Source of the DNA: Pseudomonadota bacterium
GTDB taxonomy: Bacteria; Desulfobacterota; Desulfuromonadia; Geobacterales; Pseudopelobacteraceae
Direction of reading: 5' to 3'
Assembly: GCA_019352135.1 (NCBI GenBank)
Contig: JABBNX010000019.1
Coordinates: 1 to 34,760 of the forward strand
DNA length: 34,760 nt
Numbering within the stretch: position 1 is the first letter of the stretch; every line of letters begins with the position of its first letter. A program made the position numbers and the translations under genes. Under the pieces are notes generated by a model, which saw only the letters and a program-made list of their open reading frames with translations, did not search any database and was not told the DNA's origin. Below, one piece after another: positions 1 to 6,935 of this stretch.

Positions 1-26
1 GCTGGATTTATGTATATTATTGCAAA

Positions 27-2909
27 TTACTCGTTACAATGTCCGGGAATGCAGGTTCTATCTGATAGCCAGCAGCCGTCTCTTCGAGTGAGCAAATAAT
101 GATTTAACCAGTCATTGAATTCATCATCTGAATCGTCTGGGTCTTGATGGAGAGGGGTTGTTGCGAGCAACTTACCAGCAACGGTCATCATTGCATGATA
201 AGAAAGGTAGAAACTGAGATTATCCTTTCTCGAATTATAGCCGGAGCCATCATCACGAAAATATCCACGGCGGGCACGCGTATCACTATCCCAATGACCA
301 TTCTCCGAAAGTTGCCAATCGTCACATATCAACTTCTCACCTTCGCTCTCGATATCGTAGGCGCACATTGCGAAACAATCTCCCAGACTTTCAAAACTAT
401 CCTTGATCAAGTCGTAGTCAAAGCTGAATCTCTTTGACCCTGACTTTCTATGCATGGGGTGAACATGTTGTTTATGGCGTTCATGATTTTTAGAAGGTGT
501 TACCGGAAGTGAAGATATATTCACAATAATGAGTTGATCTTCCACGCTTGAGTCAAGCTGAATTATTCCACTAGCGGCAAGAGAAAGGGCTGCCTTCGAT
601 GCGAAATGGCGAATGAGAACGTGTGATTCGTCATTCAATGCGGAATGAATAAAGAAAGATTCGTGCGGAGCAAGAGCCTCAGGACTCTCCATGGCAGCGC
701 GGGCTAGGGCAATAAGCAGCCACTGACGCGCATGCAGATGATAAAAATGGAGACGGGCATCTGCGAATGGTCCGCCCGAATTACTATAGGACAGCGCAAC
801 CAGATGCCCCAAAATCGCCTGCCCACCGAGCTTGCAAAGACCTCGAACCACATGGGCTGCCTCCCAACGAAGACTTGTTTCTGGGGCGGCCAACGCAGTC
901 CAAATATATCCTGCAAGAGCCGCATTAATGTCCGGTGGTGGTTTTAAGGTTGGAGTCCATGCTCCGTCTCCGTCGTTCACGTCAAGAACAAAATCGAAAA
1001 GGTTCAAACTATAATTTAGGGCTTCCAAGGCCTCCTTGTGAGATAACTTGCCAGCCAATAATCCTACAAGCGTGAAAAGCCGCCCAGACCCCACAATTTC
1101 ACTTGATTCACCGATTGACGCAAGTACAACGTCGATAAGGTCATGCTCAAGGATGCCTGAAAGTTCTGAAGCAGTTTGAAGTGGAAGCTGCTGATAATAG
1201 CGGCTCTTTGTGATTTCCATGCAATAGCGACTTAAAAATCTTTTTGTTGTGTCAGCAAGTGCGGATTTAATTGCCATACGAGACTTCCAAGCATCGGGAA
1301 CTTGCTCTAGGAAGGAGCGAAAATGGTAGAGATCAAAATTAGCTAAATCAGGAAATAACCTAATAAGCTCGACCTCTTTTCCGATTGTTATCCGCTTGAA
1401 TAATTCGGCAAAAAATTTCTCGTGATAGTATGGAGGGACAGAGCTTCTGAAGTTGTCATACGCTTTAGAGAGGCCGTTCGAAGTATGTAATTCTAAAAAA
1501 TTGAATATTGCATCCCAGTTCTTTTCCTCACGGTTTGAACCGATTTCCAACTCATCGTCGATGTGGGAGTTATTTGCCTTCTTTTTAGATGTTTCTTGGT
1601 GCTTTGCATGTTCGATAAACTGATCAATTTCCGAGACATTGAGTTGATTTTGCTCAGCAGTAGCTCTCAGATCTTCCCATATCGACAAACTCTGTTTTTC
1701 CAGTCGCATATAGTGAAGGACATGGGTCAGGATGACCTCGCGATCACAGTGAGAGCCACAGGCTTCAAAAGATTTCTTAACCAGACCGCAGTATTCCCAT
1801 TGAGCCCTAAACCCTACCAGGGCAGGTACAAGCTTAGGATCAATGTATCTATGATCGAGCAAATAGTTAATTGTTATCGGAAACAGTCGCTCTGACCAGC
1901 CAACATTTCGATCCCGCCAACGGCTCATTATGGCCAGGGCCGAAGATGGGCACAATCCTGAAATAGCGGTCATTGTGCCATTCCAATCAAAGTGTTTACT
2001 ATCGTAATCTTCCGCTACTTCTGCGCACCGGGCCAGCCGATAAGCTGTTTCTGGGACAGGACGCTTTGCATCCGCAGCACGGTCAGCTAAATCCAGCATC
2101 GCTTGCCAGCGGTCAAAAATCTCGTCGCCAATTTTGCTGACGACTTCTACAGCCCGATTAAAGTATTCCCTTGCTTCCGATAAGTCTGTACTGAGAATAG
2201 CCCTTGCAAGATCGATATATGTCTGTGCCTTCGAACCTGAATCTTCCTTTGCTTCGTTCGTAATGTTGTAAGCTCGCTGCGAAAACTCATATGCAATACT
2301 CTGAAATTCATTTGTCCGGGCACTCAGTCTAGCAAGTTTTATCAGAGTTGGTGTATAAAGTGGCCGCTTGAGGGAATTTGTCCAGTTTGTAAATTTATGC
2401 AAGATCAGTTTGTCACTAGAACTACAGTCGATAAGGATATCGAGCCATATTTCAACAATCTCATCCGAAGTGGATGAATCCTCACGATAGCTGCTGCGCG
2501 AAGCGCTAGCAGATTCTATCTGTGTAGTTCCAATTTCGGTAAGTAGAGAAGCTGGTGCTACAGGTGCAAGAAGGTTTTTCGCCCAAAGCTTATGCCAGGG
2601 AAGCAGCGCTCCGACATTCTCCTTAAATTCATGAATATCCCGAGAATCATGGAGACTCTTCGTATCCTCAAGCTGTTTACGAATCTCGGGACGGGCTAAA
2701 TCAATAAGAAGAAGATCGCATCCATTTAATGCTGCACTCAGCGCGTAAGCTCGAAGAAATGAGAAGCGCTGTCCACTATGACGTGACGTCAGCCCATGCG
2801 GAGGCTCATCAGGAAGATATCGAGCCAAGATGGAAGCAAGAATAATATTATCTCTAAGTCGGTATGAATAGGCTGATTCAACAAGCGAAGTAATCGCTTG
2901 AATCACCAT
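27..2909 (-). CDS. Large helical-repeat protein of unknown function, probably 5'-truncated
   Basis: The open frame continues upstream to 3368, but everything beyond about 2999 is translation of a repeat element and of the neighbouring Fic promoter, so it is not credible protein. The first ATG inside protein-like sequence is at 2909 (about 960 residues); it has no clear Shine-Dalgarno, and protein-like sequence (from 'RNPPKESVERAL') already begins where the repeat ends. I therefore infer that the original N-terminus was lost when the repeat arrived. The protein is almost entirely alpha-helical by eye, with TPR-like stretches in the first half (e.g. 'AREYFNRAVEVVSKIG') and HEAT-like stretches near the C-terminus ('ARQWLLIALARAAMESPE', 'HVLIRHFASKAALSLAASG'). 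No nucleotide-binding or catalytic motif is visible. Such C-terminal helical scaffolds occur in large STAND/NACHT-type defence ATPases, which would fit the island, but that is inference; the family is not recognised. Confidence 0.6.
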   Translation of the reverse strand: MVIQAITSLVESAYSYRLRDNIILASILARYLPDEPPHGLTSRHSGQRFSFLRAYALSAALNGCDLLLIDLARPEIRKQLEDTKSLHDSRDIHEFKENVGALLPWHKLWAKNLLAPVAPASLLTEIGTTQIESASASRSSYREDSSTSDEIVEIWLDILIDCSSSDKLILHKFTNWTNSLKRPLYTPTLIKLARLSARTNEFQSIAYEFSQRAYNITNEAKEDSGSKAQTYIDLARAILSTDLSEAREYFNRAVEVVSKIGDEIFDRWQAMLDLADRAADAKRPVPETAYRLARCAEVAEDYDSKHFDWNGTMTAISGLCPSSALAIMSRWRDRNVGWSERLFPITINYLLDHRYIDPKLVPALVGFRAQWEYCGLVKKSFEACGSHCDREVILTHVLHYMRLEKQSLSIWEDLRATAEQNQLNVSEIDQFIEHAKHQETSKKKANNSHIDDELEIGSNREEKNWDAIFNFLELHTSNGLSKAYDNFRSSVPPYYHEKFFAELFKRITIGKEVELIRLFPDLANFDLYHFRSFLEQVPDAWKSRMAIKSALADTTKRFLSRYCMEITKSRYYQQLPLQTASELSGILEHDLIDVVLASIGESSEIVGSGRLFTLVGLLAGKLSHKEALEALNYSLNLFDFVLDVNDGDGAWTPTLKPPPDINAALAGYIWTALAAPETSLRWEAAHVVRGLCKLGGQAILGHLVALSYSNSGGPFADARLHFYHLHARQWLLIALARAAMESPEALAPHESFFIHSALNDESHVLIRHFASKAALSLAASGIIQLDSSVEDQLIIVNISSLPVTPSKNHERHKQHVHPMHRKSGSKRFSFDYDLIKDSFESLGDCFAMCAYDIESEGEKLICDDWQLSENGHWDSDTRARRGYFRDDGSGYNSRKDNLSFYLSYHAMMTVAGKLLATTPLHQDPDDSDDEFNDWLNHYLLTRRDGCWLSDRTCIPGHCNE

Positions 2910-3000
2910 TTCTTCGTGATGGAAACTTTTAAAATCAATCTTCACATTTTGGAGAACCAAACACAAGGCTCTCTCAACAGACTCTTTAGGTGGATTCCTA

Positions 3001-3214
3001 TGGACGGAATCGAATCGAACCCATCGCCTTCCGTAACCTATTGAAACTGTGGGCGTAATCGCTAGCGAGTTACCATCGAACCCATGGAACCGGTGTACCG
3101 GTCGGTGTACTTGGGTGTACTTCGGTGTACCGGAGCCCAATTTAATCGAACCGACTATTTTAGTACAGGAAATAATGCGGACTGGCCGTAACTTCGGGAG
3201 CCGGTTCGATCCCC
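3001..3214. repeat. Island boundary repeat, copy 1 (R1)
   Basis: Positions 3001-3120 align without gaps to 5338-5457; I count 104 of 120 identical bases. The left edge (GGACGGAATCGAA) matches the T-arm/acceptor end of the tRNA-Phe gene at 7674-7686. Four GGTGTAC motifs lie at 3092, 3104, 3114 and 3124, that is 12, 10 and 10 bp apart, on one helical face, as expected of arm-type sites for a tyrosine recombinase or a cooperative regulator. The right edge (GCCGGTTCGATCCC, 3200-3213) resembles an inverted form of the left edge. The copy truncates the large gene to its left. Confidence 0.75.
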
Positions 3215-3243
3215 TGATTAAAAACCATTTGAAATCTGTCCTC

Positions 3244-3267
3244 GGCATACTAATGCCAGGTTTTTTT
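3244..3267 (+). terminator. Putative intrinsic terminator upstream of the Fic gene
   Basis: GGCAT (3244-3248) and ATGCC (3253-3257) form a hairpin with an ACTA loop, extendable through flanking CC/GG with mismatches, and seven T residues follow (3261-3267). It points rightward and ends just before the Fic promoter, so it would block read-through from the repeat into the cargo genes. Confidence 0.45.
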
Positions 3268-3277
3268 GTCTCAAATA

Positions 3278-3331
3278 TTGATTTTCGTGACGAATAGGTT
3301 ATTATACTGTCACAAAACGCTTTTCGTGACG
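3278..3331 (+). promoter_or_regulatory. Putative promoter and operator repeats for the Fic gene
   Basis: TTGATT (3278-3283) and ATTATA (3301-3306) are 17 bp apart and could be -35/-10 elements. An 11-base direct repeat, TTTTCGTGACG, is present at 3282-3292 and again at 3321-3331, bracketing the -10 region, with a partial inverted copy (GTCACAAAACG) between them. Paired sites placed like this suggest a repressor, possibly the winged-helix N-terminus of the Fic protein itself; that link is inference. Confidence 0.45.
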
Positions 3332-3344
3332 GAAAGGATATCCT

Positions 3345-4727
3345 GTGCCAAAGCAAATCGATGAGCAAGATCTTGAGACCATAGAGCAGCTGATAGCAGC
3401 CTGTAGCAAAGGTATTGGCATAACAGAGCTAGAGGCAGCTCTCTCAGCGGTTGGAATCGTCATGAACCGGCGCTCGCTGCTGCGGCGGATGAATACTCTC
3501 ATTGATAACAACCGTATTCGTGCGACCGGTGCCTTCAAAGGGCGTGTGTACTGGCCGCTTGCTTTGCCGGTCTCTGATGGTCAGGATGTTGAAGAATCAG
3601 TCATTCCTCTTTCAGTGGCCGGACGTGAGATTCGCGGTTACGTCAGCCAACCAATCCAGCGTCGTGAACCAATAGGGTACCGGCGCGATTTTCTTTTATC
3701 CTACCTGAAGACCGGACCGTATCTGGATGATACCACTCGTAAGCATCTGCACCAGATTGGTCGTGCCCACCAAGAGAATATCCCCGCTGGTACAATGGCT
3801 CGCCAGGTTATGGGCAGGCTGCTGATTGACCTCTCCTGGGCATCCAGCTATCTGGAAGGCAATACCTATTCGTTGTTGGAAACAGAACGTCTGATCTCCT
3901 TCGGTCAGGCAGCGGAAGGGAAAGATGCGCTGGAAACCCAGATGATCCTGAACCACAAACAGGCTATCGAGTTTCTCGTTGAGTCTGCCGATGAAATTGG
4001 CTTTAACAGGTATTCCATATTGAACCTCCACGCTATTCTGTCGGACAACCTCCTGCCAAACCCGGAGACTTGCGGGCGTCTCCGCCAGATTGCTGTCGGT
4101 ATCGGCGGATCAGTCTACTCGCCATTGTCCACTCCTCAGCTCCTGGATGAATATTTTCAGATTGCTCTCGATACAGCAGCGGCTATCAACGACCCTTTCG
4201 AGCAATCCTTCTTTGCATTAGTGCATCTCTCCTATCTGCAACCTTTCGAAGACGTAAACAAACGAGTGGCACGACTGGCCGCCAATATACCGTTGGTCAA
4301 ACATAATCTCTGTCCGCTCTCTTTCATAGATGTGCCTAAAAAGTCATATGTCGAGGGAATACTTGGAGTGTATGAGCAGAATCGCATCGAGTTGCTGCGC
4401 GATATATTTGTCTGGGGATATGAGCGTTCCGTTAAACGTTACCTGAGTACACGAGAAGAATTGGGAGAGCCGGATCCTTTTCGGATGAAATACCGTACAT
4501 TACTGACCGAGATCATACGTGAGGTAGTTCTCCAGAGTGCTGGGCCAGACCAAGATGTAGTAGAAGCTTGGGCCGCAGAACACCTACCGGAGGTTGATAG
4601 AACGCGATTTATCACTCTGGTGGATGCTGAATTGCATGGTCTGCACGAAGGTAATATTGCCAGGTTTCGTCTGCGGCCCAAGGAGTTTGCCGCATGGCAA
4701 GGAAAGAAAATAATAGCAGGGGAGTAG
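3345..4727 (+). CDS. Fic-fold protein with winged-helix N-terminus and non-canonical active site
   Basis: The gene starts at a GTG with AAAGGA six bases upstream and encodes 460 residues. Residues about 8-70 look like a winged helix-turn-helix. The Fic core follows: a class II-type inhibitory motif S167-x3-E171-G-N ('SSYLEGN'), then the signature loop at 299-310, 'QPFEDVNKRVAR'. In catalytic Fic AMP-transferases this loop is HPFx(D/E)GNGRxxR; here the catalytic His is Gln299, the first Gly is Val304 and the second Gly is Lys306, while Asn305 and both Arg are kept. From memory, related Fic proteins carry the same QPFEDVNKR variant, so it may define a subfamily rather than a mutation. Function is therefore uncertain: a DNA-binding regulator with a pseudo-enzymatic Fic domain, or an enzyme using another residue (His294 is close). 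The next gene overlaps its 3' end by 34 bp. Confidence 0.85.
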   Translation: MPKQIDEQDLETIEQLIAACSKGIGITELEAALSAVGIVMNRRSLLRRMNTLIDNNRIRATGAFKGRVYWPLALPVSDGQDVEESVIPLSVAGREIRGYVSQPIQRREPIGYRRDFLLSYLKTGPYLDDTTRKHLHQIGRAHQENIPAGTMARQVMGRLLIDLSWASSYLEGNTYSLLETERLISFGQAAEGKDALETQMILNHKQAIEFLVESADEIGFNRYSILNLHAILSDNLLPNPETCGRLRQIAVGIGGSVYSPLSTPQLLDEYFQIALDTAAAINDPFEQSFFALVHLSYLQPFEDVNKRVARLAANIPLVKHNLCPLSFIDVPKKSYVEGILGVYEQNRIELLRDIFVWGYERSVKRYLSTREELGEPDPFRMKYRTLLTEIIREVVLQSAGPDQDVVEAWAAEHLPEVDRTRFITLVDAELHGLHEGNIARFRLRPKEFAAWQGKKIIAGE

Positions 4728-5239
4728 ACGGCATCAACAAGTCTCTGGAAAACCAGCCCGATCTTAGGAAAGATGATCTATTGGAGCTGTACGAAGGGCT
4801 ACAAGAGGTCTTCAAGCCGGAGATGCTGGCTCATTTTGATGCAGTAGAAAATTTTCACAAATCCCTTTCCTTCAATCGTAAGACGCGGCTTGAATCCGAC
4901 AAAATACGCCTGAATACGCAGATGAAAGAACTGGATGGCAAGCGCAACAAGGTTGGCGAAAAGCGGGATCAATTGCTTGCCACTCTTCAGGGGAAGCGGG
5001 CGCTGGATGAGTATGCGGCGCTGGCAAAGCAGTTGGCACGGCATGAGGGCGAGCGGGAGAGGTTGGGAGAGTATCTGGAGTTTGCCAATACACTTCAAAA
5101 GCAGGTCCAGGGCATCAAGGAAAAGATGGTGTTGGAGGATCGCGAAGCGGCCAACTATGCCGATTCGACGCCACTATTTCAAGCGGATAAAAACTTTTCA
5201 GCTTTGGCCGAACTGCTCTATCCGGCATACGTGTATTGA
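4694..5239 (+). CDS. Coiled-coil fragment resembling DUF2326/ABC-3C SMC-like ATPases
   Basis: The ATG lies inside the Fic gene in another frame and has a good ribosome site (AGGAG, 4681-4685, spacing 8), so expression coupled to Fic translation is plausible. The 181 residues contain a long coiled coil (about residues 55-145, rich in K/E/R/L heptads) preceded by 'LLELYEGL...FKPEMLAHFDAVENFHKSL'. By recall this pattern matches the segment between the ATPase head and the C-terminal DUF2326 domain of large SMC-like proteins of three-component ABC systems. No Walker A, signature or Walker B motif is present, and the protein stops at 'LAELLYPAYVY', where the conserved C-terminal domain would begin. 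I infer a gene truncated at both ends, with a new start; whether the fragment still works is unknown. A hairpin terminator and repeat R2 follow directly. Confidence 0.6.
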   Translation: MARKENNSRGVDGINKSLENQPDLRKDDLLELYEGLQEVFKPEMLAHFDAVENFHKSLSFNRKTRLESDKIRLNTQMKELDGKRNKVGEKRDQLLATLQGKRALDEYAALAKQLARHEGERERLGEYLEFANTLQKQVQGIKEKMVLEDREAANYADSTPLFQADKNFSALAELLYPAYVY

Positions 5240-5285
5240 CAGTTTTGCCGATGGTGCCCAGTGTCGATATACCGCCGGCGCACTA

Positions 5286-5320
5286 AAAAAGTCTAACTAC
5301 TTGAAATAGTTAGACTTTTT
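5286..5320. terminator. Bidirectional hairpin terminator closing the Fic module
   Basis: A perfect 14-bp inverted repeat (5286-5299 with 5307-5320; core GTCTAACTA/TAGTTAGAC) with a 7-base loop. The stem begins with five A and ends with five T, so it can terminate transcription in both directions. It separates the Fic/coiled-coil genes from repeat R2. Confidence 0.8.
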
Positions 5321-5328
5321 GGCTTGAA

Positions 5329-5540
5329 TGGTGCCACGGGACGGAATGGAATCGATTCTCATGTATTCCGTAACATACTGAAACTGCGGGCGTAATCGCT
5401 ATCGAGTTACCATCGAACCCAAGAAACCGGTGTACCGGTCGGTGTACTTGGGTGTACTGGTTCGTAATGTAAACGAATCAAGGGATTCAGTACAGTATTC
5501 TTTATGTGTGATGGCGAATTACGCAGCCGGTTCGATTCCG
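5329..5540. repeat. Island boundary repeat, copy 2 (R2), with tRNA-Phe 3'-end direct repeat
   Basis: The left edge TGGTGCCACGGGACGGAAT (5329-5347) repeats, with two changes, the 3' terminal bases of the tRNA-Phe gene including CCA (7665-7683). This is the arrangement left by a tRNA-targeting integrase. Positions 5338-5457 match R1 at 104 of 120 bases. Three GGTGTAC motifs lie at 5429, 5441 and 5451. The tail 5493-5531 recurs at 6238-6275 with about 33 of 39 matches. The right edge GCCGGTTCGATTCCG (5526-5540) is roughly the left edge inverted. Confidence 0.8.
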
Positions 5541-5556
5541 AAATTGTTATTTCAAA

Positions 5557-5832
5557 TCAGGCGACAGAAATTGTCAGCTGTTTCCCTAGAGCATTGGCAA
5601 ACTTTTCAAGGGTAGAAAGCTTCATATCCTCCGCATGATTCTCAATTCTTGAAATGGCAGTTTTTTTGGTGCTGATTCTAACGGCAAGCTCCTCCTGAGT
5701 AAGACCAGCATCTTCACGAGCCTGACGAAGCATTACACCAAGCTTGAAATCCTGAAAACCTTTATCGTAGTTTTCGGCAAACTCAGGATCACGTTTTTTC
5801 CTGCCATTAATATATACTCTTAAGTCGCTCAT
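5557..5832 (-). CDS. higA: XRE-family antitoxin, HigA-like
   Basis: A 91-residue protein with an N-terminal extension and one XRE helix-turn-helix ('LRQAREDAGLTQEELAVRISTKKTAISRIENH'), the usual layout of HigA antitoxins that neutralise HigB and repress their own operon. Two starts are possible. The one at 5838 overlaps the toxin stop codon by four bases but has GGAGG only two bases upstream; the one at 5832 has the same GGAGG at eight bases and is preferred. The toxin gene lies immediately upstream, the order typical of higBA operons. The antitoxin ends 17 bp from repeat R2. Confidence 0.85.
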   Translation of the reverse strand: MSDLRVYINGRKKRDPEFAENYDKGFQDFKLGVMLRQAREDAGLTQEELAVRISTKKTAISRIENHAEDMKLSTLEKFANALGKQLTISVA

Positions 5833-5834
5833 GC

Positions 5835-6185
5835 TCATTTCCTCCGTAACAAATGCTCTTGTTTGTACGCTTCAGCCCGTTCAATTTCGCCAGGTGGTGT
5901 TTTCTGGGTTTTCTTCACCAAGCCATGAGTTAGGATCACAACCGAATTGCCAGCAAAGAAACAGAAGATACGATAAATGTTTGATCCCAGGGCAACCCTT
6001 ACTTCCCAGATTCCATCTGTGTTGACAAGCTTTTTGAAATAGGTGGAAGGTAACACTTCTAGCTCTTCGAGTAATGCCAGTGTCCAAGTAACTTTTTGAG
6101 CAGCCTTGCCAGAAAGACTCTCAATGAACTCTTGCACAGGACAATACCCGTCTGATGTTTTATAGAATTTAACGTTACGTATCAT
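5835..6185 (-). CDS. higB: RelE/HigB-superfamily toxin (phage-derived Gp49-like)
   Basis: A 116-residue protein with the PF05973-type pattern: 'MIRNVKFYKTSDG' at the N-terminus, then 'IWEVRVALGSNIYRIFCFF' and 'VVILTHGLVKKTQKTPPGEIERA'. Members are ribosome-dependent mRNA endonucleases that are held inactive by the XRE partner encoded next. An upstream in-frame ATG at 6221 sits on the -35 element of the promoter, so it cannot be the start; the ATG at 6185 is chosen. That ATG follows the -10 element by only seven bases, implying an mRNA with almost no leader. The whole pair is bracketed by the repeated tail sequence found in R2 and at 6238-6275. Confidence 0.85.
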   Translation of the reverse strand: MIRNVKFYKTSDGYCPVQEFIESLSGKAAQKVTWTLALLEELEVLPSTYFKKLVNTDGIWEVRVALGSNIYRIFCFFAGNSVVILTHGLVKKTQKTPPGEIERAEAYKQEHLLRRK

Positions 6186-6192
6186 GCTCTTG

Positions 6193-6221
6193 ATGTTAAC
6201 ACCCAGGTTAACACGGGTCAA
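6193..6221 (-). promoter_or_regulatory. higBA promoter with overlapping operator repeats
   Basis: On the minus strand, TTGACC (6221-6216) and TAACAT (6198-6193) are separated by 17 bases, close to the sigma-70 consensus. A direct repeat GTTAACAC (6195-6202 and 6207-6214 on the plus strand) lies in the spacer and over the -10, where binding of HigA would shut the promoter. Transcription would begin at about 6186, at or next to the toxin start codon. Confidence 0.7.
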
Positions 6222-6237
6222 GTATTATGATGCTCGG

Positions 6238-6275
6238 CAGTATTTATATGCGTGATGGTGAATTATGCAGTCGGT
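6238..6275. repeat. Partial boundary repeat (tail of R2)
   Basis: The 38 bases match 5493-5531 with one gap and five substitutions, four of them transitions. Only the distal part of the repeat is present; the GGTGTAC motifs and tRNA-like left edge are missing. With R2 it brackets the higBA pair in direct orientation, a unit of about 745 bp. Confidence 0.6.
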
Positions 6276-6281
6276 GGTTGG

Positions 6282-6935
6282 TCAATCATGACCACGCAAG
6301 CCCCATTTAACATCTTCCCGGATAAATTGTTCATCGTGATACATGTTGTTCGGGCCGAAAACGCATAATTCCTGATTCTGATATAACAGCCAAGCTGTGT
6401 TGACGTCATAGTCATCCAATGGCTGAGCAGTGGAAACGATTAAATTTTCAATAGCCATATCCTGTTTGTAGAAATACATGCCTGCACGTAATTGGATTAC
6501 AGCCTGAAGTGGCGAAACTGATTTTATCGGAACAGCCAGATAATCCGGGCACCATGTTACAGTAGTTGTGCCGCCGTCAAGTTTGTCCATCTGGGCCGCT
6601 TTTCTTCTTAGTTGGTAGGTGGTGAAATCGATAAGATGGTTCTCGACTTCAAGCCATACATGGTAAGCGACACCGCCCGGTTGCGGTGGCATGTTTGGCA
6701 GTGGTGCATGTATGATTACATCACCGTCACCGTTGCCGACGCGCCAGGCGGCATATCCGGCAATGAGTTTTGAAGCAACGCCCAGGCTGGTAAACATTTC
6801 TTGAGCAATTGCAGCGTGAATGTAGCAGTCGGAGCAGAGGTTTCCGCTGGCCGCCGTGGCAAGGCGGCGTAGTGCCGAAGATATGCGCGGCAGGTCGTTC
6901 TTCTTGTCGAATTTTGGTATTGATTGCGGCCTCAT
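6282..6935 (-). CDS. Transglutaminase-like (papain-fold) protein
   Basis: The 217 residues carry a plausible transglutaminase-like triad: Cys37 in 'CSDCYIHAAIAQEMF' (Cys at the start of a helix), His92 in 'AYHVWLEVENHLIDFT' and Asp103 in the same block, in the normal order and spacing. The family contains thiol peptidases and amide-bond-forming enzymes; substrate is not evident. There is no signal peptide, so it is likely cytoplasmic. Its start codon overlaps the stop of the RadC-like gene by four bases (6932-6935), indicating translational coupling and probably a joint role. The C-terminal half ('YLAVPIKSVSPLQAVIQLRAG...') is not recognised. Confidence 0.7.
   Translation of the reverse strand: MRPQSIPKFDKKNDLPRISSALRRLATAASGNLCSDCYIHAAIAQEMFTSLGVASKLIAGYAAWRVGNGDGDVIIHAPLPNMPPQPGGVAYHVWLEVENHLIDFTTYQLRRKAAQMDKLDGGTTTVTWCPDYLAVPIKSVSPLQAVIQLRAGMYFYKQDMAIENLIVSTAQPLDDYDVNTAWLLYQNQELCVFGPNNMYHDEQFIREDVKWGLRGHD

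Noticed and set aside
2910-3368. N-terminal 153 residues of the long minus-strand frame
   Set aside because: They translate the boundary repeat and the Fic promoter; composition is not protein-like and the frame would overlap the Fic start.
5329-5350. Second tRNA gene
   Set aside because: Only the 3' end of tRNA-Phe is present; no cloverleaf can be completed leftward or rightward.
3001-5540. Repeats as a CRISPR array
   Set aside because: Only two long diverged copies more than 2 kb apart with genes between them; no short regular repeat-spacer structure.
5430-5615. 61-residue plus-strand frame in R2
   Set aside because: It lies across the repeat and the 3' end of higA, has no ribosome site and no recognisable content.
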